A stretch of 64,000 bases of DNA from Variovorax boronicumulans (GCF_029892485.1 NZ_JARXVG010000009.1:1-64000), one strand, 5' to 3'; positions 18,321 through 27,501 are shown, counted from the stretch's first letter. The notes: a model not told the origin generated them from the letters alone. Made by a program: numbers and translations.

Positions 18321-19370
18321 ATGAGCCTTCGCCGCGACTTTATCAAGCTTTCCCTGGGTGCCGGCGTGGCCGGTGCCATGGCCCTCTCGGCGTTGCCGAC
18401 GTTTGCTCAGGGCGCCGCCGCCGCCAAGGGGCCCGTGACGCTCCTGAACGTGTCCTACGACCCGACCCGCGAGCTCTACGTGGACTACAACCAGGCCTTC
18501 GCCAAGTACTGGAAGGGCAAGACCGGCCAGGACGTCACGGTCAAGCAGTCGCACGGCGGCTCGGGCAAGCAGGCCCGCTCGATCATCGACGGCATCGACG
18601 CCGACGTGGCCACGCTGGCGCTCGGCGGCGACGTCGATGCGCTCGTCACGCACGGCGGCCTGGTCAAGGCCGACTGGCAAAAGCGCCTGCCGCACAACTC
18701 TGCGCCCTACACCTCGACCATCGTGTTCCTGGTGAAGAAGGGCAACCCCAAGGGCCTGAAGGACTGGGACGACCTCATCAAGCCCGGCGTGCAGGTGATC
18801 ACCCCCAACCCCAAGACCTCGGGCGGCGCCCGCTGGAACTACCTGGCCGCATGGGAATTCGCCAAGCGCAAGTACGGCAGCGACGCCAAGGCCAAGGAAT
18901 ACATCGGCAACCTGTTCAAGAACGTGCCCGTGCTGGACACCGGCGCGCGCGGCTCCACCATCACCTTCGTGCAACGCGGCGTGGGCGACGTGTTGCTGGC
19001 TTGGGAAAACGAAGCCTTCCTGGCGCTGAAGGAATTCGGCCCCGAGAAGTTCGAGATCGTCGTGCCCTCCATCTCCATCCTGGCCGAGCCCAGTGTGGCG
19101 GTGGTCGACAAGGTCGTGGACAAGAAGGGCACCCGTGCCGTGGCTGAGGAATACCTGAAGTACCTGTACTCCGATGAAGGCCAGGACATCGCAGGCCGCA
19201 ACTTCTACCGTCCGACCTCCGAGAAGGCCAAGGCCAAGTACGACAAGCAGTTCCCCAAGCTCACGCTGGTGACCATCGACCAGGCCTTCGGCGGCTGGGC
19301 GAAGGCGGACAAGGAGCACTTTGCCGACGGTGCTTCGTTCGACCAGATCTACACGACCAAGCAGAAGTAA
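18321..19370 (+). CDS. Sulfate ABC transporter periplasmic binding protein
   Basis: 349 aa. The N-terminus MSLRRDFIKLSLGAGVAGA has a twin-arginine-like signal and a cleavage region near TFAQG. The mature part shows LLNVSYDPTRELYVDYN, QSHGGSGKQARSIIDG and TLALGGDVDAL, all hallmarks of the Sbp/CysP family that binds sulfate or thiosulfate in the periplasm. No matching permease or ATPase genes (cysT, cysW, cysA) are nearby, so it probably works with a transporter encoded elsewhere. It opens the sulfur island, 92 bases before ssuE. Confidence 0.92.
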   Translation: MSLRRDFIKLSLGAGVAGAMALSALPTFAQGAAAAKGPVTLLNVSYDPTRELYVDYNQAFAKYWKGKTGQDVTVKQSHGGSGKQARSIIDGIDADVATLALGGDVDALVTHGGLVKADWQKRLPHNSAPYTSTIVFLVKKGNPKGLKDWDDLIKPGVQVITPNPKTSGGARWNYLAAWEFAKRKYGSDAKAKEYIGNLFKNVPVLDTGARGSTITFVQRGVGDVLLAWENEAFLALKEFGPEKFEIVVPSISILAEPSVAVVDKVVDKKGTRAVAEEYLKYLYSDEGQDIAGRNFYRPTSEKAKAKYDKQFPKLTLVTIDQAFGGWAKADKEHFADGASFDQIYTTKQK

Positions 19371-19462
19371 GCCGCGCTGCCGAGCCGGTTTTCAGGGCGC
19401 CCGTTCTGCGAGCGCCGTGACCCGGCACGCTCCGAATTTCCGAAGAAAACCGAAAGCCTCCT

Positions 19463-20047
19463 GTGTCCGTTCTCCTGATTGCCGGCAGCCCCTCGGCCCC
19501 GTCCCGCTCCACCGCCTTGCTCGAGGCCGTGGGCGAGCGGCTGGCCAAACGCAATGCCCGCATCGAGCGGCTCTCGATCCGCGATTTGCCCGCAGAGGCG
19601 CTGCTGCTGGCCGAATGGACCCATCCGGCCATCGAGTGCGCCATCGCCCAAGTGGCGGCGGCGCGCGTGATCGTCGTCGCCACGCCGGTCTACAAGGCGG
19701 CCTACAGCGGCGTGCTGAAAGTGTTTCTGGACCTGCTCGCGCAGAACGCGCTCAAGGGCAAGACGGTGCTGCCGCTGGCCACCGGCGGCAGCCCCCATCA
19801 CATGCTCGCGCTCGACTACGCGCTGCGGCCCGTGCTGCAGTCGCTGGCGGCGCGCCACATCCTGCCGGGCGTCTACGCCAGCGATTCGCAGATCGCGCTG
19901 ACGCCCGAGAACGCCTACCAGGTGCACAACGACCTGGCCGAGCGCCTGAACGAGGCCGTCGAGGTGCTCGCGACCGAAGGCCTGAAGCTGCCCGCAACCC
20001 ACGGTTTCGAACCGGTGCCTTTCTCCCGCGTGCGATGTAGCGTCTGA
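19463..20047 (+). CDS. ssuE: NAD(P)H-dependent FMN reductase SsuE
   Basis: 194 aa from a GTG start, giving MSVLLIAGSPSAPSRSTALL, with the flavodoxin-like phosphate loop GSPSAPSRS near the N-terminus. The motif VVATPVYKAAYSGVLKVFLD is typical of SsuE/MsuE. In the sulfonate pathway it reduces FMN with NADPH and hands FMNH2 to the SsuD monooxygenase. Its position ahead of ssuA-ssuD-ssuC-ssuB supports this role. Confidence 0.92.
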   Translation: MSVLLIAGSPSAPSRSTALLEAVGERLAKRNARIERLSIRDLPAEALLLAEWTHPAIECAIAQVAAARVIVVATPVYKAAYSGVLKVFLDLLAQNALKGKTVLPLATGGSPHHMLALDYALRPVLQSLAARHILPGVYASDSQIALTPENAYQVHNDLAERLNEAVEVLATEGLKLPATHGFEPVPFSRVRCSV

Positions 20048-20050
20048 CGG

Positions 20051-20072
20051 CCGGGCTCGCCGTCGAGCCCGG
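20051..20072 (+). other. Perfect hairpin between ssuE and the rest of the ssu genes
   Basis: CCGGGCTC and GAGCCCGG form an 8-bp perfect inverted repeat with a 6-base loop, just after the ssuE stop. There is no T-run, so it may be an mRNA-stabilising or processing hairpin rather than a terminator. Confidence 0.4.
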
Positions 20073-20166
20073 GTCCACCAGACCATCCCCGTCCCCGCTT
20101 TTCAAAGCCGCCTGTGTGCGGCCAGGGGACAGCTTTGCCCCAAGTTTTTGCACCAAGGAATCCCGC

Positions 20167-20304
20167 ATGAACCCCGTTGCCACCGAAGACGCCGTGACCG
20201 ACTCGCCGCCGCGCCCCATCTGGCGTGCGCTGGGCGACCTTGTCGTCAGCACCATCGTGGTCAGCGCCGTCGCGTTGATCGTGAGCTTCATTTCCGCCGC
20301 GTGA
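20167..20304 (+). CDS. Small single-pass membrane protein (45 aa) in the ssu operon
   Basis: 45 residues from the ATG at 20167. The N-terminal half is polar and acidic, and the C-terminal half (LVVSTIVVSAVALIVSFI) forms one membrane helix. No known family is recognised. It sits between ssuE and ssuA and is followed by ssuA after about 31 bases, so it is very likely co-transcribed. It could be a small regulator or stabiliser of the transporter, but only its presence and topology can be stated. Confidence 0.5.
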   Translation: MNPVATEDAVTDSPPRPIWRALGDLVVSTIVVSAVALIVSFISAA

Positions 20305-20335
20305 ACGCACGGCGCTTCAACACCTGTCCACAGCC

Positions 20336-21292
20336 ATGACCCGAATTTCCATTCCCCGCCGCCGCCTGATCCAGGGCGCCGCAGCCGCCATCGCCTTGCC
20401 TTCGTTCGCCGCTCTGGCACAGGCGCCCGCGCGCCAGTTCCGCATCGGCAACCAGAAGGGCACGCTCAACATCCTGAAGGGCCGCGGCACGCTGGAGAAG
20501 CGACTCGCGCCGCTGGGCGTTGCGGTCAAATGGAACGAGTTCACCGCAGGGCCGGTGCAGCTCGAAGCGCTGAACGTCGGCTCGATCGATTTCGGCGATG
20601 TCGGCGAAGCGCCGCCCATCTTCGCGCAGGCCGCGGGCGCACCGCTGGCCTACGTGGCGGCCACGCAGCATCGCCCGCAGGCCGAGGCGGTGCTGGTGCC
20701 CAAGGGCTCGGCCGTCAAGACCGTGGCCGACTTGAGGGGCAAGAAGATCGCGCTCAACAAGGGCTCGAACGTCCACTACTTCATCGTCAAGCTGTTCGAG
20801 AAGCACGGCCTGTCGTATGCCGACCTGAACCTGGCCTACCTGCCGCCGGCCGATGCGCGCGCCGCGTTCGAGAAGGGCTCGGTCGATGCCTGGGTGATCT
20901 GGGACCCCTTCCTGGCCGCTGCCGAGAAGTCGCTCGACGCGCGCATCCTGGCCGACGCCACCGGCGTGGTGGGCAACCGCGCCTACTACTTCTCGTCGCT
21001 CGACTACGTGGCGAAGAACGCCGACGTGATCGCCATCGCGGTCGAAGAGATCAACAAGGTCGAAGCCTGGGGCTCCGCGAACAAGGGCGACCTGGCTGCC
21101 GAACTGGCCGCTTTGTGGGGCCTGCCCAAGCCGGTGGCCGATGTCACCACGGCCCGGACGCCCTACGGCATCACCCCGATCACCAGGGCCATCCTGGCCG
21201 AGCAGCAAAAGATCGCCGACACCTTCTTCGAACTGAAGCTGATCCCGAAAAAGATCAATGTGCTCGAAGCCGCCGGCGCGGGAGTCGCGTGA
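20336..21292 (+). CDS. ssuA: Aliphatic sulfonate ABC transporter substrate-binding protein SsuA (first copy)
   Basis: 318 aa. The signal region (RRRLIQGAAAAIALPSFAAL) has a twin-arginine-like start. The mature part shows FRIGNQKGTLNILKGRGTLE, EFTAGPVQLEALNVGSIDFG and DAWVIWDPFLAAAE, the SsuA signature. It captures alkanesulfonates in the periplasm for SsuC/SsuB. Its stop overlaps the ssuD start by one base (TGATG), showing translational coupling. A second SsuA-like gene follows at 23332. Confidence 0.92.
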   Translation: MTRISIPRRRLIQGAAAAIALPSFAALAQAPARQFRIGNQKGTLNILKGRGTLEKRLAPLGVAVKWNEFTAGPVQLEALNVGSIDFGDVGEAPPIFAQAAGAPLAYVAATQHRPQAEAVLVPKGSAVKTVADLRGKKIALNKGSNVHYFIVKLFEKHGLSYADLNLAYLPPADARAAFEKGSVDAWVIWDPFLAAAEKSLDARILADATGVVGNRAYYFSSLDYVAKNADVIAIAVEEINKVEAWGSANKGDLAAELAALWGLPKPVADVTTARTPYGITPITRAILAEQQKIADTFFELKLIPKKINVLEAAGAGVA

Positions 21293-22461
21293 TGCAAATC
21301 TTCTGGTTCCTCCCCACGCACGGCGACAGCCGCTACCTCGGCACCAGCGAGGGCGCTCGCCCCATCGACCTGGCCTACCTGCAGCAGATCGCCGGCGCGG
21401 CCGACAACCTCGGCTACGAAGGCGTGCTGATTCCCACCGGCCGCTCGTGCGAAGACCCGTGGGTGATCGCCTCCAGCCTGATCGGCTCGACCAAGAATCT
21501 CAAGTTCCTGGTGGCCGTGCGCCCGGGGCTGCACCAGCCCAGCCTGGCCGCGCGCATGGCCGCGACCTTCGACCGGCTCTCGGGCGGACGCCTGCTGGTC
21601 AACTTGGTGACGGGTGGCGACCAGTCCGAGCTCGAAGGCGACGGCGTCTACTTGGACCACGCCTCGCGCTATGAACAATCGGCCGAATTCATCCGCATCT
21701 GGCGCGAGATCCTCACGCGCAGCCATGACGGCCAAAGCTATGACTTCGAAGGCAAGCACCTGAGCGTGAAGGGCGCCAAGCTGCTGTATCCGCCGGTGCA
21801 GACGCCGTACCCGCCCGTGTGGTTCGGTGGCTCGTCGGCCGCCGCGCACGACCTCGCGGCAGAGCAGGTCGATGCGTACCTGACGTGGGGCGAGCCGCCC
21901 GCCGAAGTCGCCAAGAAGATCGCCGACGTGCGCGCCCGCGCCGAGAAGCAGGGCCGCCGCGTCGAGTTCGGCATTCGCCTGCACGTGATCGTGCGCGAGA
22001 CCGAAGACGCCGCCTGGAAAGCCGCCGAAGAACTCATCAGCCGCGTGGACGACGACACCGTCATCCGCGCCCAGGCTGCCTTCGCGCGCATGGATTCCGA
22101 AGGCCAGCGCCGCATGGCCGCGCTGCATGCGGGTGGCGCGAAGCGCTCGCGCGCCGAGCTGGAGATTTCGCCGAACCTCTGGGCCGGCGTGGGCCTGGTG
22201 CGCGGCGGTGCGGGCACGGCGCTCGTGGGGGACGCGAAGACCGTTGCCGCGCGCATCGAGGAGTACGCGGCGCTCGGCCTCGACAAATTCATTCTCTCGG
22301 GCTACCCGCACCTCGAAGAGGCCTACCGCTTCGCCGAGCTGGTGTTCCCGCTGCTCTCGCGCAAGGCGCAGGCGCGGCTGGCCGGTGGTTCGCTGAGCGG
22401 GCCGTTCGGCGAGGTCGTCGCCAATCTGGATGCGCCGTCGCGCCTCGTCTCGCAAAGCTGA
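21292..22461 (+). CDS. ssuD: FMNH2-dependent alkanesulfonate monooxygenase SsuD
   Basis: 389 aa, normal length. The start MQIFWFLPTHGDSRYLGT, the VAVRPGLHQPSLAARMAATF segment and TWGEPPAEVAKKI identify the luciferase-like monooxygenase SsuD. It splits the carbon-sulfur bond of alkanesulfonates with FMNH2 and O2 to give an aldehyde and sulfite in the cytoplasm. It is translationally coupled to ssuA upstream and followed by ssuC 13 bases downstream. Confidence 0.96.
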   Translation: MQIFWFLPTHGDSRYLGTSEGARPIDLAYLQQIAGAADNLGYEGVLIPTGRSCEDPWVIASSLIGSTKNLKFLVAVRPGLHQPSLAARMAATFDRLSGGRLLVNLVTGGDQSELEGDGVYLDHASRYEQSAEFIRIWREILTRSHDGQSYDFEGKHLSVKGAKLLYPPVQTPYPPVWFGGSSAAAHDLAAEQVDAYLTWGEPPAEVAKKIADVRARAEKQGRRVEFGIRLHVIVRETEDAAWKAAEELISRVDDDTVIRAQAAFARMDSEGQRRMAALHAGGAKRSRAELEISPNLWAGVGLVRGGAGTALVGDAKTVAARIEEYAALGLDKFILSGYPHLEEAYRFAELVFPLLSRKAQARLAGGSLSGPFGEVVANLDAPSRLVSQS

Positions 22462-22474
22462 ACAAGGATTCCCC

Positions 22475-23320
22475 ATGACCGAACAAGTGCAGGAGCTCCC
22501 GGTGGCGTCGACCGACGCAGGCGCCGGCAAGGCGTTCAAGGCCTTCGGCCTCAACGTTGCGGGCCGCCTCGTTCCCTGGCTCGTGCCGGTGGGACTCATC
22601 GTGTTCTGGCAGATCGCCTCGTCGCTCGGCTGGCTGTCGACGCGCGTGCTGCCGGCGCCGGTCGACGTGGTCAAGGCCGCATGGTCGCTCACGGTGTCCG
22701 GCGAGCTCTGGACGCATGTGAAGGTCAGCGCGGGCCGCGCGCTCGCGGGCCTGGCCATCGGCGGCGGCGCCGGGCTCGCGCTGGGCCTGCTCACGGGCTC
22801 GGTGAAGTTCGCCGAGACGCTGCTCGACTCGACCATCCAGATGGTGCGCAACATCCCCGCGCTCGCGCTGATTCCGCTCGTCATCCTGTGGTTCGGCATC
22901 GATGAATCGGCCAAGCTGTTCCTGATCTCGGTGTCGGTGTTCTTCCCGATCTACCTGAACACCTTTCACGGCATCCGCAACGTCGATCCGCAGCTCATCG
23001 AGATGGGCCGCACCTACGGCCTCACGCGCTGGCAGCTGTACCGCGAGGTGATCCTGCCGGGCGCGTTGTCCTCGATTCTGGTGGGCCTGCGTTTTTCGCT
23101 GGGCCTCATGTGGGTGATCCTGATCGTGGCCGAGACCATCTCGGCGCAGGCCGGTATCGGGTATCTGACGATGAACGCCCGCGAGTTCCTGCAGACCGAC
23201 ATCGTGCTCGTGGGCATCCTGCTGTATGCGCTGCTCGGCAAGCTGGCCGACCTGTTCGCGCGCGGCCTGGAGCAGTGGTGGCTGCGCTGGCACCCGGGCT
23301 ACCAGAAGAAGCCGAAATGA
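22475..23320 (+). CDS. ssuC: Aliphatic sulfonate ABC transporter permease SsuC
   Basis: 281 aa from the ATG at 22475. It has about six membrane helices and the permease loop motif around EMGRTYGLTRWQLYREVILP, which contacts the SsuB ATPase. An unusually long polar N-terminus of about 25 residues precedes the first helix. It forms the membrane channel of the sulfonate importer with SsuB, fed by SsuA. Confidence 0.94.
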   Translation: MTEQVQELPVASTDAGAGKAFKAFGLNVAGRLVPWLVPVGLIVFWQIASSLGWLSTRVLPAPVDVVKAAWSLTVSGELWTHVKVSAGRALAGLAIGGGAGLALGLLTGSVKFAETLLDSTIQMVRNIPALALIPLVILWFGIDESAKLFLISVSVFFPIYLNTFHGIRNVDPQLIEMGRTYGLTRWQLYREVILPGALSSILVGLRFSLGLMWVILIVAETISAQAGIGYLTMNAREFLQTDIVLVGILLYALLGKLADLFARGLEQWWLRWHPGYQKKPK

Positions 23321-23331
23321 GGGCAGGGCAG

Positions 23332-24297
23332 ATGAACCAATCCATTTCCCGCCGCACAGCCATCGCCACGCTGGGTGCGCTCGGCGCCAGTGCCGTGTGG
23401 GCACAGGGCGTTGCTCCGCGACCTGTCACTGTGCGCTTCGGCTACCAGAAGTCCTCGACGCTCACGGCCTTGCTCAAGGCCCAGGGCACGCTCGAAAAGC
23501 AGTTCGCGCCGCTCAACGCCACGCTGAGCTGGCACGAGTTCACCAGCGGCCTGCCGCTGCTCGAAGCGCTGAACCTGGACAACCTGGACATCAGCGCCGA
23601 CGTCGCCGACACGGTGCCCGTGTTCGCGCAGGCGGCCGGTGCCGAGCTGACCTTCATCGCACAAGAAGCGCCGTCGCCCGCGGCGCAGGCCATCGTCGTG
23701 AAGGAAGACTCGCCGCTCAAGACCGTGGCCGATCTGAAGGGCAAGAAGGTCGGCTTCGCGAAAGCAGCCGGCGCGCACTACCTGCTGATCGCCGCACTGG
23801 AGAAGGCGGGGCTCTCGTTCAAGGACATCGAGCCCGCCTACCTCACGCCGGCCGACGGACGTGCGGCTTTCGAGAAGGGCGCGATCGACGCGTGGGTGGT
23901 GTGGGACCCGTTCCTTGCCGCCGCCCAGCGCCAGTCGAAGGTGCGCGTGCTGGCCGATGGCGCCGGCATCGCGTCGTACCAGCGCTATTACCTCGCGAGC
24001 ACCAAGTTCGCGAAGGCGCGGCCCGATGTGCTGCGTGTGATCTATGCCGAACTCGAGAAGACCGGCAAGTGGGTCAAGCAGAACCCCAAGGAAGCCGCCG
24101 CGCTGCTGTCGCCCGTGTGGGGCCTGGACGCCGCCACCATCGAACAGGCCAACAGTCGCCGCAGCTACGCGGTGCGGCCGGTCGTGGCCGAAGGCCTCGT
24201 CGAGCAGCAGCGCATTGCCGATGCGTTCTTCGGCGAAAAGTTGCTGCCTCGAAAACTCAATGCGCTCGACGTCGCGCTGTTCAAACCCGGAGCCTGA
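23332..24297 (+). CDS. Second aliphatic sulfonate-binding protein (SsuA paralogue)
   Basis: 321 aa from ATG 23332 (an ATG at 23317 would add five residues). A signal peptide (SRRTAIATLGALGASAVWAQ) is followed by VRFGYQKSSTLTALLKAQGT and EFTSGLPLLEALNLDNLDIS, clearly related to the first SsuA but diverged. DAWVVWDPFLAAAQR is shared with it. Two binding proteins serving one SsuC/SsuB pair would widen the range of sulfonates taken up; this is inference from gene order. Confidence 0.9.
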   Translation: MNQSISRRTAIATLGALGASAVWAQGVAPRPVTVRFGYQKSSTLTALLKAQGTLEKQFAPLNATLSWHEFTSGLPLLEALNLDNLDISADVADTVPVFAQAAGAELTFIAQEAPSPAAQAIVVKEDSPLKTVADLKGKKVGFAKAAGAHYLLIAALEKAGLSFKDIEPAYLTPADGRAAFEKGAIDAWVVWDPFLAAAQRQSKVRVLADGAGIASYQRYYLASTKFAKARPDVLRVIYAELEKTGKWVKQNPKEAAALLSPVWGLDAATIEQANSRRSYAVRPVVAEGLVEQQRIADAFFGEKLLPRKLNALDVALFKPGA

Positions 24298-24301
24298 AGC
24301 C

Positions 24302-25129
24302 ATGAGTGCTGTTCTCAAAGACATCCAACCCCAAACCATCGCAGGCGGTGTGCGCCTCGAAGCGCGCGGCCTGCACAAGCGCTACGGCACGCGCGACGTG
24401 CTGCGCAACACCAAGCTCACCATCGAGCCGGGCCAGTTCATCGCCATCGTGGGGCGCAGCGGCTGCGGCAAGAGCACGCTGCTTCGGCTGATCGCCGGCC
24501 TCGAAGAAGCCACATCCGGCGGCCTCTACACCGATGGCAAGGCCGTGAACGGACTGCACGACGACACCCGCATCATGTTCCAGGAGGCGCGCCTCCTGCC
24601 CTGGCGCCGCGTGCTCGACAACGTGACGCTGGGCCTGTCGAACGACGCCAAGCCGCGCGGCAAGGAAGTGCTCGCGCAGGTGGGCCTGGCCGATCGCGAG
24701 AACGAATGGCCGGCGCGCCTGTCGGGCGGACAGCGGCAGCGCGTGTCGTTGGCACGTGCGTTGGTGCATCACCCGCGCCTGCTGCTGCTCGACGAGCCAC
24801 TCGGCGCGCTTGATGCGCTCACCCGCATCGAGATGCACCGGCTCATCGAGAACCTCTGGCAGCGCCACCGCTTCACCGCCTTGCTGGTGACGCACGACGT
24901 GCAGGAAGCCGTGGCCCTGGCGGACCGCGTGATCCTGATCGAAGACGGCCGCATCGCGCTGGACGAAAACATCGCGCTCGCCCGCCCGCGCTCGCAGGGC
25001 GACCCGGCCTTCGCGGCCATCGAAAAACGCATCCTCGACAGGGTGCTGCAAAAGCCCGAAGAGGTGGACAGCAGCGCCGACGCCAGCTGGCTTGGAACTC
25101 CCGCGCACGCACTGCGCTGGGCGATCTGA
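24302..25129 (+). CDS. ssuB: Aliphatic sulfonate ABC transporter ATP-binding protein SsuB
   Basis: 275 aa from ATG 24302. Walker A is GRSGCGKST at about residue 51, the ABC signature is LSGGQRQR at about 140, and Walker B is LLLLDEPLGALDA at about 159, with the H-loop in LLVTHDVQEA. It powers sulfonate import through SsuC. The gene follows the second ssuA by four bases. Confidence 0.95.
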   Translation: MSAVLKDIQPQTIAGGVRLEARGLHKRYGTRDVLRNTKLTIEPGQFIAIVGRSGCGKSTLLRLIAGLEEATSGGLYTDGKAVNGLHDDTRIMFQEARLLPWRRVLDNVTLGLSNDAKPRGKEVLAQVGLADRENEWPARLSGGQRQRVSLARALVHHPRLLLLDEPLGALDALTRIEMHRLIENLWQRHRFTALLVTHDVQEAVALADRVILIEDGRIALDENIALARPRSQGDPAFAAIEKRILDRVLQKPEEVDSSADASWLGTPAHALRWAI

Positions 25130-25163
25130 GTCTTCCTTCTTCTTTTCCCGAAAGGCAGTCCCC

Positions 25164-26450
25164 ATGTCGCAGAACTGGAAATTCGAAACCCTGTCGGTCC
25201 ATGCCGGCTACTCGCCCGAGCCGACCACGCGCGCCGTCGCGCCCCCGATCTACCAGACGGTGGCCTACGCCTTCGACAGCGCGCAGCACGGCGCGGACCT
25301 GTTCGACCTGAAGGTGCCGGGCAACATCTACACCCGCATCAACAACCCGACGCAGGACGTGCTGGAGCAGCGCGTGGCCGCGCTCGAAGGCGGCATCGCA
25401 GCACTCGCGCTGGCCTCGGGCCAGGCGGCCGTGACCTATGCGATCCAGACCATCGCGGAGGCCGGCGACAACATCATCAGCAGCACGGCGCTCTACGGCG
25501 GCACCTACAACCTCTTTGCGCACACGCTGCCGCAGTTCGGCATCACCACGCGCTTTGCGGACCACCGCGATCCGAGCAGCTTCGAGAAGCTCTTCGACGA
25601 GAAGACCAAGGCGGTGTTCGTCGAGTCGCTGGGCAATCCGGCCGGCAACGTGACCGACATCGCGGCCATCGCCGAGATCGCGCACCGCCACGGCGTGCCG
25701 CTGATCGTGGACAACACCGTGCCTTCGCCGTACCTGAGCCGGCCCATCGAGCACGGCGCGGACATCGTGGTGCACTCGCTCACCAAGTACCTGGGCGGCC
25801 ACGGCACCAGCATCGGCGGCGCCATCGTCGATTCGGGCAAGTTCCCGTGGGCCGAGCACAAGCAGCGCTTCAAGCGCCTGAACGAGCCCGACGTCAGCTA
25901 CCACGGCGTGGTCTACACCGAGGCGCTGGGCCCGGCTGCCTACATCGGCCGCGCGCGCGTGGTGCCGCTGCGCAATACCGGCGCGGCCATTTCGCCATTC
26001 AACGCCTTCCTGATCCTGCAGGGCATCGAGACGCTGGCGCTGCGCATGGACCGCATCAGCAGCAATGCGCTCAAGGTGGCGCAGCACCTGAAGACGCACA
26101 AGGCCGTGAACTGGGTCAACTACGCGGCGCTCGAAGACCACCCCGACCATGCGCTGGCGCAGAAGTACTTCGGCGGCAAGTCCAGCGGCGTGCTGACCTT
26201 CGGCATCGGCAGCGGCCGTGAAGGCGGCGCGAAATTCCTCGATGCGCTCAAGCTCTTCACGCGCCTGGTGAACATCGGCGACGTGCGCTCGCTGGCCACG
26301 CACCCGGCCTCGACCACGCACCGGCAGTTGTCGCCCGAAGAGTTGGCCAGGGCCGGCGTGACGGAAGACACCGTGCGCCTGTCGGTCGGCATCGAGCACA
26401 TCGACGACCTGATCGCCGATCTCGACGTGGCGCTCGCGGCCGCGTCCTGA
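25164..26450 (+). CDS. O-acetylhomoserine sulfhydrylase family enzyme (MetY-like)
   Basis: 428 aa. The start WKFETLSVHAGYSPEPTTRA and NIYTRINNPTQDVLEQRVAA fit the Cys/Met metabolism PLP enzymes; the PLP lysine is in HSLTKYLGGHGTSIGG at about residue 207. The length and sequence fit O-acetylhomoserine sulfhydrylase, which uses sulfide (or methanethiol) to make homocysteine (or methionine). Its place directly after the ssu operon suggests that it consumes sulfide derived from sulfonate sulfite. Confidence 0.88.
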   Translation: MSQNWKFETLSVHAGYSPEPTTRAVAPPIYQTVAYAFDSAQHGADLFDLKVPGNIYTRINNPTQDVLEQRVAALEGGIAALALASGQAAVTYAIQTIAEAGDNIISSTALYGGTYNLFAHTLPQFGITTRFADHRDPSSFEKLFDEKTKAVFVESLGNPAGNVTDIAAIAEIAHRHGVPLIVDNTVPSPYLSRPIEHGADIVVHSLTKYLGGHGTSIGGAIVDSGKFPWAEHKQRFKRLNEPDVSYHGVVYTEALGPAAYIGRARVVPLRNTGAAISPFNAFLILQGIETLALRMDRISSNALKVAQHLKTHKAVNWVNYAALEDHPDHALAQKYFGGKSSGVLTFGIGSGREGGAKFLDALKLFTRLVNIGDVRSLATHPASTTHRQLSPEELARAGVTEDTVRLSVGIEHIDDLIADLDVALAAAS

Positions 26451-26472
26451 CCGCTTCGATGAACGGAAAACC

Positions 26473-27069
26473 ATGACAACACTCAACGCCATCCCCGAAG
26501 CGGCGCTCGACCAGCTGTTCCGCAAGGCGCGCACCGTGCACGCCTTCAAGCCGGTGCCCGTGACCGACGAACTGATCCACCAGCTCTACGACCTCGTGAA
26601 GTGGGGCCCGACCGCCTACAACGCGCAGCCCGCGCGCTATGTGTTCGTGCGCAGCGAAGAGGCCAAGGCGAAGCTCAAGCCCGCGGTCTCGTCCGGCAAC
26701 ACGGCGCAGACTTTGGCTGCCGGCGTGACGGTGATCGTGGCGCACGACACGCGCTTCTACGAGCACCTGCCCACGCAGTTCCCGGCCTACGACGCCAAGC
26801 CCTTCTTCGAGAAGAGCGCCGAGGCCGCAGAGGCCACGGGCTTTCGCAACAGCAGCCTGCAGGGCGCCTACCTGATCCTGGCGGCGCGTTCGCTCGGCCT
26901 GGACGCGGGGCCGCAGTCGGGCTTCAACGCGGGCCTGGTCGACAAGGCCTTCTTTCCCGATGGCCGCTACCGCGCCAACTTTCTCGTGAACCTTGGCGTG
27001 GCCGATCACGCCGGCACCTTCGAGCGCGGGCCCCGGCTCGCGTTCGACGACGTGGCGCAGATCGTCTGA
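26473..27069 (+). CDS. Nitroreductase-family protein (malonic semialdehyde reductase RutE/HadB-like)
   Basis: 198 aa. The start of the fold, FRKARTVHAFKPVPVTDE, and LVKWGPTAYNAQPARYVFV, SLQGAYLILAARSLGLDAG and RYRANFLVNLGVAD match the RutE/HadB group of FMN-dependent reductases. In uracil breakdown RutE reduces malonic semialdehyde; here the neighbourhood is sulfur metabolism, so it may instead reduce the aldehyde released from sulfonates by SsuD. That role is inference. Confidence 0.8.
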   Translation: MTTLNAIPEAALDQLFRKARTVHAFKPVPVTDELIHQLYDLVKWGPTAYNAQPARYVFVRSEEAKAKLKPAVSSGNTAQTLAAGVTVIVAHDTRFYEHLPTQFPAYDAKPFFEKSAEAAEATGFRNSSLQGAYLILAARSLGLDAGPQSGFNAGLVDKAFFPDGRYRANFLVNLGVADHAGTFERGPRLAFDDVAQIV

Positions 27070-27119
27070 TCTCGTCGTCCTCCCATCCTTTACTTCTTCA
27101 ACCTGAAAGAGAAACCATC

Positions 27120-27335
27120 ATGTCCATCCAAGCCATCAACGTACGCAACCAGTTCAAGGGCAAGGTCCGCGAAATCATCCGCGGCGACGTCGTCTCCGAA
27201 GTCGATGTCGAAACCGCCTGGGGCATCGTGACCTCGGTCATCACCACGCGCTCGATCGACGAGCTGCAGCTGAAGGTCGGCTCCGACGTGGTCGCGCTCG
27301 TGAAGTCGACCGAAGTTTCGATCGCGAAGCTCTGA
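27120..27335 (+). CDS. ssuF: TOBE-domain molybdopterin-binding-like protein SsuF
   Basis: 71 aa: MSIQAINVRNQFKGKVREII, with IVTSVITTRSIDELQLKVGS and VVALVKSTEVSI, a single TOBE/Mop domain. In Pseudomonas putida the ssu operon ends with a similar small gene, ssuF, needed for sulfonate use; the size, domain and position agree here. Mop-like proteins bind molybdate or other oxyanions as oligomers. A strong terminator follows, making this the last gene of the ssu transcript. Confidence 0.85.
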   Translation: MSIQAINVRNQFKGKVREIIRGDVVSEVDVETAWGIVTSVITTRSIDELQLKVGSDVVALVKSTEVSIAKL

Positions 27336-27365
27336 GCTGGCTTCTGCGGCACTGCCCGCCAATGA

Positions 27366-27402
27366 GCCGCTCGGTGTCCATCGGACCCCGAGCGGCTTTT
27401 TT
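27366..27402 (+). terminator. Rho-independent terminator of the ssu operon
   Basis: GCCGCTCGG pairs with CCGAGCGGC (9 bp, 13-base loop) and is followed by six T. It lies 30 bases after the ssuF stop, a textbook terminator. Confidence 0.92.
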
Positions 27403-27501
27403 CTGGGTGCTGTTTCGTTCGATTCGATCTCTCGCCTGGAGCAAAGTCACGGAATCGAAGAAGCGCCGTTTGAGTTAACTATTGATAGAGATTGTTGATT
27501 T

